Part shown: positions 45,401 to 53,606 of the stretch, in pieces | How the letters are laid out: each line of letters starts with the position of its first letter | Numbering within the stretch: the first letter of the stretch is position 1 | Assembly: GCF_009738185.1 (NCBI RefSeq) | Contig: NZ_CP046509.1 | Coordinates: forward strand, 62,001 to 126,000 | DNA: 64,000 bases | Direction: 5' to 3' | Origin: Erwinia sorbitola | Lineage (GTDB): Bacteria > Pseudomonadota > Gammaproteobacteria > Enterobacterales > Enterobacteriaceae | Position numbers and translations under genes: made by a program | The notes under the pieces: generated by a model | What the model saw: only the letters and a program-made list of their open reading frames with translations | The model's database searches: none | What the model was told of the DNA's origin: nothing

Positions 45401-46545
45401 GTACCGGTGCTGTGGGGGTGTCCGTTGAGAACCTGATTCAGAATATCAAGAATGAGCAGACCAGCTATAACGGATTAACCGCCACCGAGAAGGCCACATT
45501 TGATGCGGCTAACCCTGGCGTGGGCGCAGCACTGACTAACCTCTCTGGCATTGATAGTGCGGATTACAACCCGTTCACCAACAGCGGCCTGAGTAACTTA
45601 CAAAAACTGAACAACAACACTACGCTGGCAAAATACCTGGCCGCGTCCTCTCGTAAGGTTAACGTCGATACTGCGTCGTCAGCTTCCACGGACTCCCAGA
45701 ATGCAACCGGTGTAGAGCTGAACCTCGCACTCAGCGGCGACAGCTACAAAATTGACCTCGGCAGTACGCCGCTTGGTCAGGATCTCAGCACCCTGGTGGG
45801 TGGCGTGAAGTGGGCGCCGAAGCTGACGGACTACCTGACGCTGGTACTGACCGGTGAGCGCCGTGCGGTAACGGACAGCCTGCTCTCTTATGTCGGGGTG
45901 AAAGATAAATACTCCGGTAAGAGCTGGGGGCGCGTGACCAAAAACGGCGGTAATGCGTTGTTAAGCTATGATGACGGCGATGCCGGATTCTATGTTGGCG
46001 CGGGCGGTTACAGCTATATTGGTGAAAACGTGGCCAGTAACACTTCGTTAATGGGGAACGCCGGGGCCTATGTGCGTCCGTTCCACTTTAATGACCGCGA
46101 GCTGAAAACCGGTATCAATATCAGCTGGATGGACTTCTCGAAAAACCTCAGTAACTTCAGCTACGGCTCAGGTGGCTACTTCAGCCCGCAGAACTATGTC
46201 AGCGTCTCGTTCCCGGTGGACTTCACCCAGACCTATGATGATCTGAGCGTGAAGATTGGCGGTTCAGCAGGCTATCAATCCTATACGCAGGATAAAAGTG
46301 CCTACTTCCCTAACAATAGCGACTACCAGTCGCTGCTGGAAGATGCCGTCACGGCGGGCTATGCCAAAGAGGCTTACTTCAGCGGCGGCAGCAAAAGCGG
46401 TATCGGCTATAACCTGCACGCAGGTGCGGACTACAAAATCAACAAAGACGTTACCGTGGGTGGTCAGTTGGGCTATGACACCTTTGGCGACTATAACGAA
46501 AGTACAGCGCAGCTCTACTTCCGCTACATGCTGGGAGGCAAATAA
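42487..46545 (+). CDS. bcsC: BcsC, TPR scaffold and outer-membrane cellulose exporter
   Basis: A 1352-residue protein, longer than E. coli BcsC (1157). Signal peptide to about residue 35 (ending PLFAAEA), then TPR repeats across about residues 40-810 with typical NPEDADALAGLGYVAQRSGDYAKAADYLERA units. A linker with VGSTAGIGGLTLSDNPFINR near residue 820 leads to the C-terminal 16-strand barrel from about residue 950, ending YFRYMLGGK. It forms the outer-membrane pore for cellulose. It sits between bcsB and bcsD, an order typical of bcsABCD operons. Confidence 0.95.
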   Translation: MMKTKLTPLTARIRYCWMIGSGFALSVMALPLFAAEANPAIQALFDQANYWHQKAHDELARDALNKVLMVDGNNVQALYLMALWSQQSGDGAAAAKWRARLSQVSPQDSRLAELDNARQLQTIPAAQLSLARNQARSGNIAAALQTWRNTFNGNEPPASVAAEYYLTMAGDRTLLPQAVDNLRQFAAQHPQDTGAKLALGKALTYQESTRREGLQILEDLAGGNADADRSLRQALLWLNPQPGDAPLYQNYQQRHPQDKAVMDYYRKNIGGVAKGQGFTALNSGDVSGAQTAFDRVLQTNPEDADALAGLGYVAQRSGDYAKAADYLERAAKLGGNNSEQRQQQAADARFYGQLASAQQALKSGDTAQALSLSEPLTQAAGEKGVAAKLFRADVLRRTNQFEQAEQVYRDVLASDADNRPAKEGLFYVLRQQNRSAEANTLLASLPASVREAVTPRPVATSEPVRREAKQALAAGNPQRAISILQQGMQRFPADGWLRLDLARIYQQQGNSAAAAGVMQPAFRNGASSNEVYAAALFASESGAWAQAQSLLSRIPARSQNADMRALAQRVNFNQQMSVARQYLAQGSDTAAANTLKALAANPPQNPADAGNLAKALAQAGDLATAVSVVRANMQRGVQGNAGDYAAQVAVLNQAGLGAEAQAFLSNPELQARSTSTQLAGLRNGGLINEVDNLRERKQYAAAYDKLIGALQKDPQNSDLMFAMARLYQSGKMNKEAAVVYDYLMTRDTETQDAREGAINTALALNDVPKARALASGLRGEPSPERLLLLARVSEAEGDHNQALSYLRTAKGKMIGLEGSSVGSTAGIGGLTLSDNPFINRTTMSVRPSPSVYGNTMPWQQAPDAHDYRDIGGASGGLTVVGGGTEVATRQNQTLHQIDTMMDDLQKDTGTWMQGGVQIRGRDGESGLSKLTEAKAPLVWSSSPLGDARFDFTVTPMTLSAGSASGDAFRRLGTGAVGVSVENLIQNIKNEQTSYNGLTATEKATFDAANPGVGAALTNLSGIDSADYNPFTNSGLSNLQKLNNNTTLAKYLAASSRKVNVDTASSASTDSQNATGVELNLALSGDSYKIDLGSTPLGQDLSTLVGGVKWAPKLTDYLTLVLTGERRAVTDSLLSYVGVKDKYSGKSWGRVTKNGGNALLSYDDGDAGFYVGAGGYSYIGENVASNTSLMGNAGAYVRPFHFNDRELKTGINISWMDFSKNLSNFSYGSGGYFSPQNYVSVSFPVDFTQTYDDLSVKIGGSAGYQSYTQDKSAYFPNNSDYQSLLEDAVTAGYAKEAYFSGGSKSGIGYNLHAGADYKINKDVTVGGQLGYDTFGDYNESTAQLYFRYMLGGK

Positions 46546-46547
46546 GC

Positions 46548-47012
46548 ATGAGTCAGTTACAGGAACGCACCCTGCAATATTATCGTCAACAGCAGTATCA
46601 GCCGGGCTGGTTTGATCTGCTGAGTGTGATGATCAACGGCATGCTGAATAACGCCGGTGAGCGGGAAAGTCAGGCATTTTTACGCCAGATGGGCGATAAC
46701 CTTGCCCATCGTTACCCGCTGGGCGCGATCGCTACCGTGGCGGATCTGGAAGTGCAGATCAACCAGGTACTGGCGCGGTTTAACTGGGGATTTGTCGATC
46801 TGCAACCGACTGAAACGGCGATCGTTATCGATCATCTGGCGCTGCCGCCGGGCGATGGCGTAATGCCGGATCGTCAGTGGCGTCTGGCGCTGGGCGCGGT
46901 GCTGATGGGGCTGTATGCCCGCTGGCTGCGCGTGCAGGGAGGCGGCGATAATGTGTCGCTGAGTTGTGAAGAGACCGGTGAAAGCTCACTACGTTTCCGT
47001 TACCAGGCTTGA
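46548..47012 (+). CDS. bcsD: BcsD, periplasmic cellulose-organising subunit
   Basis: A 154-residue protein without a signal peptide, starting MSQLQERTLQYYRQQQYQPGWFDLL, of the BcsD/AxcesD family (octameric ring channel in Komagataeibacter structures). It is two bases after bcsC and adjacent to bcsZ. BcsD-bearing operons often make more ordered cellulose; the effect here is inferred. The lack of a signal peptide is normal for the family and agrees with recent views that BcsD may act in the cytoplasm with a Pro-rich partner. Confidence 0.92.
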   Translation: MSQLQERTLQYYRQQQYQPGWFDLLSVMINGMLNNAGERESQAFLRQMGDNLAHRYPLGAIATVADLEVQINQVLARFNWGFVDLQPTETAIVIDHLALPPGDGVMPDRQWRLALGAVLMGLYARWLRVQGGGDNVSLSCEETGESSLRFRYQA

Positions 47013-47020
47013 GGAATACG

Positions 47021-48022
47021 ATGATGGCAATGCTCAGGACAGGCCTGATTCTGCTTGCGCTGGTGCTCGGGATCTCCCAGGCCAGCGCCGCAGATGGCTG
47101 GAGCAGTTTTAAAGCGCGTTTTATGACCTCTGAAGGGCGCATTCAGGATACTGGCAATAAAAATGTCAGCCACACTGAAGGCCAGGGCTATGGCATGCTG
47201 ATGGCGGTCTATTACAACGACCGCAGCAGTTTTGACAGCCTCTGGAACTGGACGCAGAAGAACCTCAGCAACCCGAATAACGGGCTGTTTTACTGGAAGT
47301 ATATCCCCGGTGCCAGCGATCCGGTCAGCGACCGTAATAATGCCTCCGACGGCGATATGCTGATCGCCTGGGCGCTGTTAAAGGCGGGTGAAAAGTGGAA
47401 TGTTCCCGCTTATTTGCAGGCTTCCGATCGCCTGCAAAAAGCGATTATTGAGCGCAACGTTATCACCTTTGCCGGACGCACAATCATGCTGCCGGGGGCA
47501 CAGGGCTTTAATAAAACCAGCTATGTGGTGTTAAATCCTTCCTATTTTATTTTCCCCGCATGGCGTGACTTTGCCCGGCGCAGTCATTTGAAAGTGTGGA
47601 ACTCACTTATCAATGACAGCCTTGGCCTGCTGTCGGAAATGCGTTTTGGCGACAGCGGTCTGCCGCTGGATTGGGTGGCGATGAACGCAGACGGCTCAAT
47701 GGCTCCGGCCACGGCCTGGCCTCCGCGCTTTAGCTATGATGCGATCCGCATTCCGCTCTACCTGTACTGGTATGATTCAGCGTCGCTGCAACTGGTGCCG
47801 TTCCAGCAGTTCTGGATGAACTTCCAGCGCTTGCAGACCCCGGCCTGGATTGACGTGTTGAGCAACAGTAAAGCGCCTTACAATATGGCGGGCGGCCTGC
47901 TGGCGGTTCGTGATTTGACGCTGGATGATTCGGGTCATCTCAGTGATTCTTTAAGCGGCAACGAAGATTATTTTTCAGCGAGTTTGCAGCTGCTGGCGTG
48001 GCTGGCGTATAAAGATCGTTAA
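47021..48022 (+). CDS. bcsZ: BcsZ, endo-1,4-beta-glucanase (GH8)
   Basis: A 333-residue periplasmic cellulase. The ATG at 47021 has GAGGAA ahead; a TTG 12 bases earlier is unlikely. Signal peptide to about residue 26 (ending SQASA). The GH8 catalytic Glu is in SHTEGQGYGMLMAVYYNDR near residue 53, with ASDGDMLIAWALLKAG near residue 110 supplying the conserved Asp and SYDAIRIPLYLYWYD near residue 243. It trims cellulose during synthesis. Last gene of bcsOQABCDZ. Confidence 0.95.
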   Translation: MMAMLRTGLILLALVLGISQASAADGWSSFKARFMTSEGRIQDTGNKNVSHTEGQGYGMLMAVYYNDRSSFDSLWNWTQKNLSNPNNGLFYWKYIPGASDPVSDRNNASDGDMLIAWALLKAGEKWNVPAYLQASDRLQKAIIERNVITFAGRTIMLPGAQGFNKTSYVVLNPSYFIFPAWRDFARRSHLKVWNSLINDSLGLLSEMRFGDSGLPLDWVAMNADGSMAPATAWPPRFSYDAIRIPLYLYWYDSASLQLVPFQQFWMNFQRLQTPAWIDVLSNSKAPYNMAGGLLAVRDLTLDDSGHLSDSLSGNEDYFSASLQLLAWLAYKDR

Positions 48023-48044
48023 CAATCACCCATAAAATCCGTCA

Positions 48045-48064
48045 GGGCGAGGTACTCCTCGCCC
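48045..48064. terminator. Hairpin between bcsZ and bcsE
   Basis: Perfect 8-bp stem GGGCGAGG/CCTCGCCC with a TACT loop between two converging genes. No T-run, so a moderate terminator at best. The remaining 130 bases to bcsE hold no gene; bcsF and bcsG, which follow bcsE in E. coli, are absent. Confidence 0.6.
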
Positions 48065-48194
48065 GACCCTCCTGCAAGGGATAAACCACCCAATCCCCGT
48101 CGTCTCTATGCAAGCCGCTACCTGACCATCAGCCACGCCTGAAATCAGCTCAGACAGCGCCAGCAGAATAACGATCCCAACTTCTCTATTCGCC

Positions 48195-49745
48195 TCACTC
48201 CGAATCCTCTTTATCAGGAGGCGATTTTAGTGAGATATCGTCCGGCACCAGGCGAACGGCAGGAGTAATCAGCTCTGTTGAAGGGGGATGCTCCTCCAGC
48301 TCTTTCGTGGTATCACGCCAGTCGCCAGGGGCGAGTTCCGCTATTTGCTGTACTTCAGCGAGAATCTGCACATCTTCAAACCATACCAGCCGGTGAGTGA
48401 AAATCTCATCAAGGGGCAGACGAAAGATATATTGCAGGGCGGTATTCAGGTCGGTATAGCAGCAGGAGGAGAGGAACAGATAGAGCCGGTCGCCAGTGTG
48501 CGTCACCAGGTCACCGTAACGGCGCGGTTTGCAGAGCGCCAGCGCCTGTTCGGGGCCGAGTTGCGGCACCGGCCGTAGTCCAATCAGCAGGCCTTTACCA
48601 TCTTCCGGTAGCATGGTGTTATTAATCAGGCGCGTTACGGAACGGCAGAAATGATCTACCGGCAGATAGCCTTTTTCCTGTAGCGGCTGCATCGACTTAA
48701 GTAAAATAGTGAGATCGTCAGGCACATGGCGGTTATAGCGCTGGCCCTGTAGCCCTTCCAGGGTGGTGAGAAAGCGCGACACGCTGACGTTATAAGGCAC
48801 AATAGCATTCACACCGCAGGCCAGCAGCAGGCGTTCATCGCTGTAGCGCAGCGCTGTTTGCATCTCACGTACCACGATTTTCAGGCCGCTGCCGCGTGTA
48901 CGGCGCAGGTTGTGGATATCACCCGCCAGCGTGGCAATCTGGTCATTATGATGCAGATTAAAAATCACCGTGGCGGCGCTGGCCTGCTGCGCACGGCTGG
49001 CAAGCAGGTTGTTATCATCAAATAGCGTCCAGGCGCTGGAGAGGGACGGCGCACCTTCCAGCACATTTTTTTCCGCGAGATAAAGATATTCGTCATTTAA
49101 CGCTAACGGGGTATTTTGCCCGCTTTCATTTAGCTGAATAAAAGAGTCCTGAAGTAAACTGAGACGCAGTTCACGATCTGCTAACATTCCACTTTTACTA
49201 CACCACCAGTTTACCCGGTAATTCCAGCTGTCCTGCTGCCACTCAAGATGTGACAAACCTTCTAAATGCCGGTAAAGAGTTTGTAACTCATTTCGCAGGT
49301 TATTAATTCCGGAGCCGCTGGTGATTATCAACAGAGTTGATTTTCTGGCGGCTAACCATTTCTGCATTTCTTTCAGCCAGTTAATTAATTCTGCCTGGGA
49401 TAGCTTCTCCCAGCTGCTGAAGGCGGTATAAAATATTACGAGCTGGGGCTTGTTAACTAACGCGTGAGATAAATCTTCTGTCAGATTTTGCAGTGCTTCT
49501 GAGGTTTCAGGCAGGGGAAATATCGTGATTTTATTCGGCTCGCCCTGGGGGGCTGGCATCAGGAGTGTCTCAGGCTTTTCGGCAGTGCTTATCAGGATTA
49601 ATGCGCGTTGCGTAGCAATGACCTGACGCACCAGCAGGCGCGCATCCTCCTGCCGGTTAACCGTTATCCAGTAGCATCCTGGAAGCTGTAGCAACACTAA
49701 TTCATTTTGAACTTGTCCAAGCCCTAAGGTAAATGAAATCGTCAT
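48195..49745 (-). CDS. bcsE: BcsE, c-di-GMP-binding regulator of cellulose synthesis
   Basis: A 516-residue cytoplasmic protein from the ATG at 49745, giving MTISFTLGLGQVQNELVLLQ; a 21-residue extension is not family-like. E. coli BcsE has 523 residues. The C-terminal GIL domain keeps the I-site motif RYGD in ALCKPRRYGDLVTHTGD (E. coli RTGD), so c-di-GMP binding is likely retained. In E. coli it starts the bcsEFG operon divergent from bcsRQABZC. Here it stands alone, convergent to bcsZ and divergent from the bcsR-like gene. Confidence 0.9.
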   Translation of the reverse strand: MTISFTLGLGQVQNELVLLQLPGCYWITVNRQEDARLLVRQVIATQRALILISTAEKPETLLMPAPQGEPNKITIFPLPETSEALQNLTEDLSHALVNKPQLVIFYTAFSSWEKLSQAELINWLKEMQKWLAARKSTLLIITSGSGINNLRNELQTLYRHLEGLSHLEWQQDSWNYRVNWWCSKSGMLADRELRLSLLQDSFIQLNESGQNTPLALNDEYLYLAEKNVLEGAPSLSSAWTLFDDNNLLASRAQQASAATVIFNLHHNDQIATLAGDIHNLRRTRGSGLKIVVREMQTALRYSDERLLLACGVNAIVPYNVSVSRFLTTLEGLQGQRYNRHVPDDLTILLKSMQPLQEKGYLPVDHFCRSVTRLINNTMLPEDGKGLLIGLRPVPQLGPEQALALCKPRRYGDLVTHTGDRLYLFLSSCCYTDLNTALQYIFRLPLDEIFTHRLVWFEDVQILAEVQQIAELAPGDWRDTTKELEEHPPSTELITPAVRLVPDDISLKSPPDKEDSE

Positions 49746-50001
49746 AAGATTCTTCGCACCAGGGATAATCCAGCATGATGGTAGCCTGGGTAAATTTTTG
49801 CGTATCAATTATTATACCGCTAAATATACATGACTACTTACCAGGTTCCAGTGAATCCTTTTATACCTGTCATACATCTGGTTGCAGGGATGTTAGCGGT
49901 TCCCGTTCGTCTCCCAGACAGAGTTATCTATACTCCCCGCAGACTCGTTATTATGACAAAATATATTAATCAACAGGAAAGTTCGTGCCTGATGGCCGGA
50001 A

Positions 50002-50208
50002 ATGACAAGTGACAGCCCGCGCCTTTTTTTACAGTCCGGGCGAGAATCATCCGATGACATTCGGGCATTGAGTGAGGCTTTTTCGTGGACGACACTTCGT
50101 TATACCGGTCTTGCGCGCCAGGAAAGGCAGGCTGCTGTTACTGCCCGATGGCAGGGCGATTTAGCGATACTACCGCAGCCGCTGGTGCCCTGCGCCAGTT
50201 TTAACTAA
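50002..50208 (+). CDS. bcsR: BcsR-like small protein
   Basis: A 68-residue frame. Residues 19-58 (DIRALSEAFSW, LRYTGLARQERQAAV, TARWQGDLAIL) match the pattern of E. coli BcsR (DIVALKQAFS, DYADISQREQLAAALKRWPLLAEF). Its place opposite bcsE also matches E. coli, but bcsQ does not follow. The ATG has only a weak CCGGAA nearby, so translation start and expression are uncertain. If made, it could still partner the BcsQ encoded 13 kb upstream. It could also be a non-expressed relic. Confidence 0.6.
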   Translation: MTSDSPRLFLQSGRESSDDIRALSEAFSWTTLRYTGLARQERQAAVTARWQGDLAILPQPLVPCASFN

Positions 50209-50349
50209 GCGCCGGTACCTGACGAAAACACCAGGAAAACGCTTAAACGAACGATTGCGCAGCGTGATTGCTTAAAAAACGGCAGCCATAGGATATACTC
50301 GGGACTGTTTTTTTCCTCCTGTATGTAATCAGGGCTTCGGAGAGCAGGC

Positions 50350-51864
50350 TTGCGCGTCAGTCGTTCATTAACGATTAAGCAAATGGCAACCGTTTCCAGC
50401 GTGGCGGTGGTGACCATTTGTATTTTTATCGTCATACAGCTTTTTCATTTTGTGCAGCAGCGCAGGATAGACTACGCCCAGCAGATGGAAAATGTGGCGC
50501 ATACCGTGCGCCAGCCGCTGTCACAGGCGGTACTGAAAGCCGATATTCCACAGGCCGAATTTATTCTTAACTCGCTGCGTCCGGCGGGGATTCTGGCGCG
50601 CGCAGAAGTGGTGCTGCCTAACGGATTACAGGCGCTGCATACTGATTTTGAACCGGAAAAACCGGTTCCGCGCTTTATCATGCAGCTGTTCGAGCTGCCG
50701 GTGGAGATCACCGTTCCGCTCTATTCCGTGCAGCCGGCGAATCCTAAACCGCTGGCTTATCTGGTGCTACAGGCCGACTCCTGGCGCGTGTATCAGTTTA
50801 TCCTTAGCGCCGTTTCTACCATGGTCACTGCTTATCTGCTGCTGGCGCTGATCCTCTCTGTCTCCATCAGCTGGTGTATTAACCGTCTGATGGTGCGACC
50901 GCTGCGTAATATCAGCCGCGAGCTGCAGGATCTGAGTCTGCAACAGGCGATGGGTCACCAGCTGCCGCTGCCGCGCTACCATCGTGATGATGAGATCGGC
51001 ATGCTGATCCGCCACTACAATCGTAATCAGCAGATGATCGCCTCTTCTTATGATGAGATTAGCCATACCAGCAGTGTGCCTCCCCTGAGCAGTCAGCGGC
51101 GACTTGATCTGGAATATGACATTCTTCAGAGCCTGGAGCAGCAGCAGTTTGCGCTCTGGTTGCAGCCGCAAATCGATATGAACACAGGTCAGCTGGTTGG
51201 CGCAGAAGCGTTGTTACGCCAGCGTCAGGCCGATGGCTCCTGGAGCCTGCCGGAAGAGCTGATTACCCGTGCGGAGGAGAACGGGGTGATTACCGCCCTT
51301 GGCCGCTGGGTGTTTGAGGCCTCATGCCGCATTCTGGCAGAGTGGCAGCAGCAGGGAATCGGGCTGCCGCTGAGTGTGAATCTGTCGGCCATCCAGCTGC
51401 ATGAAGCCAGCATGGTGAGCTTTTTGCAGGAGCTGATACAACGCTATCGTATTCTTCCCGGCAGCCTGATGCTGGAGATCACCGAAACTGCGCAAATTGG
51501 TGAGCCTGAGCAGGCGCTGCAACTGTTACAGGAACTGAAAAAAATCGGCGTGTCCATTGCGCTGGACGACTTCGGAATGGGCTATGCCAATCTGAACTGG
51601 TTGAATCAGTTTAAAGCGTTGCCGATCAGTAAATTAAAAATCGATCGCAGCTTTGTGGCGGCGCTGCCAAATGATGACACTATGGTGCGCATCGTCGCGT
51701 TTATCGCCGACATTATGACGCTCGACGTGGTAGCCGAAGGTGTGGAAACCGAAGAGCAGCGTGACTGGCTGCTGGTGCGCGGCGTTCATATTGGCCAGGG
51801 TTATCTCTATTCTGAAGCGTTGCCGCTGGCACAATTTACCCAGCGTTACCTGCCCCAATCCTGA
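50350..51864 (+). CDS. pdeK: PdeK/HmsP-type membrane c-di-GMP phosphodiesterase lacking its GGDEF domain
   Basis: A 504-residue protein from a TTG start with GGAG upstream; MRVSRSLTIKQM matches E. coli PdeK (YhjK). It has two membrane helices (residues 14-35, 153-178) enclosing a periplasmic sensor, then a HAMP-like region to about residue 225. E. coli PdeK and Yersinia HmsP next have a degenerate GGDEF domain. Here it is missing, and residue 240 goes straight into the EAL domain. EAL catalytic residues are kept: EALLR, VNLSAIQ, EITE, DDFGMG, KIDRSF, AEGVETEEQ, GQGYLYSEAL. A functional phosphodiesterase is expected. Position after bcs and before dctA agrees with E. coli. Confidence 0.88.
   Translation: MRVSRSLTIKQMATVSSVAVVTICIFIVIQLFHFVQQRRIDYAQQMENVAHTVRQPLSQAVLKADIPQAEFILNSLRPAGILARAEVVLPNGLQALHTDFEPEKPVPRFIMQLFELPVEITVPLYSVQPANPKPLAYLVLQADSWRVYQFILSAVSTMVTAYLLLALILSVSISWCINRLMVRPLRNISRELQDLSLQQAMGHQLPLPRYHRDDEIGMLIRHYNRNQQMIASSYDEISHTSSVPPLSSQRRLDLEYDILQSLEQQQFALWLQPQIDMNTGQLVGAEALLRQRQADGSWSLPEELITRAEENGVITALGRWVFEASCRILAEWQQQGIGLPLSVNLSAIQLHEASMVSFLQELIQRYRILPGSLMLEITETAQIGEPEQALQLLQELKKIGVSIALDDFGMGYANLNWLNQFKALPISKLKIDRSFVAALPNDDTMVRIVAFIADIMTLDVVAEGVETEEQRDWLLVRGVHIGQGYLYSEALPLAQFTQRYLPQS
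51727..51864 (+). repeat. 3' end of pdeK, copy A of the island-flanking repeat
   Basis: This last part of the intact pdeK gene recurs 6029 bases further on (57756-57893). From 51752 to 51861 I count 5 differences in 110 bases, four of them synonymous. The stop TGA of this copy is TGG in the other. The two copies bracket the fimbrial operon. Confidence 0.88.
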
Positions 51865-51894
51865 AGTTCCGCCCCCTTCAAACGTAGTATCGGT

Positions 51895-51920
51895 AGCACC
51901 GAAGAATACTTTTCGGTGCT
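51895..51920 (+). terminator. Hairpin after pdeK
   Basis: 9-bp perfect stem AGCACCGAA/TTCGGTGCT with an 8-base loop; no T-run downstream. It is not repeated after the second pdeK 3' copy. Confidence 0.6.
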
Positions 51921-52279
51921 GCCATTAGAATGCGCTAAGCTGCGCTGTATATGTGCTTACACGAATTGACGATATAGCCATTAGAGTTATCCTGGTGCGC
52001 AACCCGCTGCTATAGGTAGACCTTATTTTATATTATCACCTTAGTGAATCGTTACTATTTTAAACTCAACGCTAAAAAAGCAAGCTCTTCAGGTATTGCG
52101 CAGTATTTTATTTTATTTTTTACCTTGGTTGAGATTATTTGTTCTTAATTTCGTTCTGTCTTACATTGTTGATGATACTTAATTGAATTAAGCTAGCCTT
52201 CTTCAACCTGCAAAATTAATTAATCCTAAAATAATATCTAATTCGCTCTGAAGTGAGGGTGACATGCTATGGGTGAAAA
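51921..52279 (+). promoter_or_regulatory. AT-rich upstream region of the fimbrial operon
   Basis: About 360 bases without a gene, strongly AT-rich from about 52020. It probably holds the fimbrial promoter. The base composition shift starts here and lasts through the operon. Confidence 0.5.
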
Positions 52280-53011
52280 ATGAAGAGAGTTTACTTTTTT
52301 TTAGTATGTTTTATGACATTCCCATTTATTAGTATTGAGGCCAATTCTGCAATGTTTATTTATCCAATGGAAGTTGCTATTGGTAAAAATGGGGCATCGC
52401 AAATAAAAATAATTTCTCAAGATGACAGCATCCAGTTTATTAAAGTCAGTCTTAAAAAGGTGGTTGAACCAGGCACGAAACAAGAGCATGAGCTCCCCGT
52501 TGAGGCTGATGATTCCACAGCACTTATTCTGACTCCACAAAAAATTGCGCTTTCGGCAGGGAGTGAAAGGATCGTCAGGCTTGTTTCAGTTATCCCACCG
52601 AAGAAGGAATCGACGTGGCGTGCATACTTTGAAAGTGTTAATGAGGATAATTTTCTTTCATCAGCTTCTGAAGGCGAAGAAAAAAACATTGCCAGTATCG
52701 GTGTGAATATTATCTGGGGCGCGCTGATACATGTTGCACCTGAAGTTGTGATTCCCAGCCTGAAAATTAACGCAGACGATGGACAAGTTATAAATGATGG
52801 TACCGTACGTATTCCTGTAAAGGAATGGGGTGAATGCGGCCTTGATGGTCAGTGTCAGTGGAAGAAAAAGATAGTGACGATCTATCCGGATACAGGAATC
52901 TATCTTCCTGGTATGAAATTTTCCGCCGATAAAAAATACCGGGTTAAGTATATAAACTGGCTTACCAAAAAAATGGAAGAACTCCCTCTGTCTGTTATGC
53001 AGGCTAATTAA
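52280..53011 (+). CDS. CfaA/CblB-like periplasmic fimbrial chaperone (alternate chaperone-usher class)
   Basis: A 243-residue secreted protein with a signal peptide to about residue 22 (ending IEANS). It then shows the alternate-class chaperone pattern: AMFIYPMEVAIGKNGASQIKIISQDDSIQFIKVSLKKV and, near residue 85, TPQKIALSAGSERIVRLVSVIP. It folds and delivers pilin subunits to the usher in CFA/I, CS1 and Burkholderia cable pili. First gene of a four-gene operon ordered as in cfaABCE. AT-rich compared with the bcs region. Confidence 0.88.
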   Translation: MKRVYFFLVCFMTFPFISIEANSAMFIYPMEVAIGKNGASQIKIISQDDSIQFIKVSLKKVVEPGTKQEHELPVEADDSTALILTPQKIALSAGSERIVRLVSVIPPKKESTWRAYFESVNEDNFLSSASEGEEKNIASIGVNIIWGALIHVAPEVVIPSLKINADDGQVINDGTVRIPVKEWGECGLDGQCQWKKKIVTIYPDTGIYLPGMKFSADKKYRVKYINWLTKKMEELPLSVMQAN

Positions 53012-53052
53012 CCTTTTCCCGATCAAGGGAATATTATGAAAAGGAATATCCA

Positions 53053-53559
53053 ATGAAAAGTCATTTTAAGCTCATTGCAGTTGCCGGGATGCTGGTCACG
53101 GCTTTTGGTACCAGCGCTGTGCAAAGAGATATCACCGTAACCGCAGATATTGACCCAACGGTTGACATAACACTGGCTGACGGCTCGTCACTTCCGTCCT
53201 CTATTGCGATGCAATACCTGCCGGGTAAAGGGCTGGCAGCTCATAAAGAAAACATCAAATTTTGGTCGAATACGGAGGACAGGGCGCTGAACGTCAGTCT
53301 GGCCAATGCGCCCTCCCTGACTGATGCCAATGGCAGCAATGCCATTCCACTAAGCGTGTCTGTTAACGGCAAAAAACTGTCCACTACCGCTACCAGTCTG
53401 GCGTACGCAACCACGTTCCCGAGCGGTATCGCTAACGGCTCCTCAACCATGCCGCTGGTGATCGCCCAGGCCACGCCTGGTAACGTATCCAGCGCCGGTA
53501 CCTACACGGGCATTGTCAGTTTGATTGTGACACAGGCCACGGCGCCAGTTGGTAATTGA
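53053..53559 (+). CDS. CfaB/CblA-like major fimbrial subunit
   Basis: A 168-residue pilin, with AAGGA ahead of the start. Signal peptide ending GTSA; the mature start VQRDITVTADIDPTVDITLADGS is the donor strand and first strand of CS1-family pilins (compare VEKNITVTASVDP in CFA/I). It assembles by donor-strand exchange into the fibre shaft. Located 41 bases after the chaperone gene. Confidence 0.9.
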   Translation: MKSHFKLIAVAGMLVTAFGTSAVQRDITVTADIDPTVDITLADGSSLPSSIAMQYLPGKGLAAHKENIKFWSNTEDRALNVSLANAPSLTDANGSNAIPLSVSVNGKKLSTTATSLAYATTFPSGIANGSSTMPLVIAQATPGNVSSAGTYTGIVSLIVTQATAPVGN

Positions 53560-53606
53560 AGATAATGACGGGGCGAGAGCCCCGCCATTATCACGGGAGA
53601 GCATGG

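Noticed and set aside
49775..50012. Short plus-strand frames between bcsE and the bcsR-like gene
   Set aside because: Neither resembles BcsF or BcsR, and both lack start signals; only the frame at 50002 matches BcsR.
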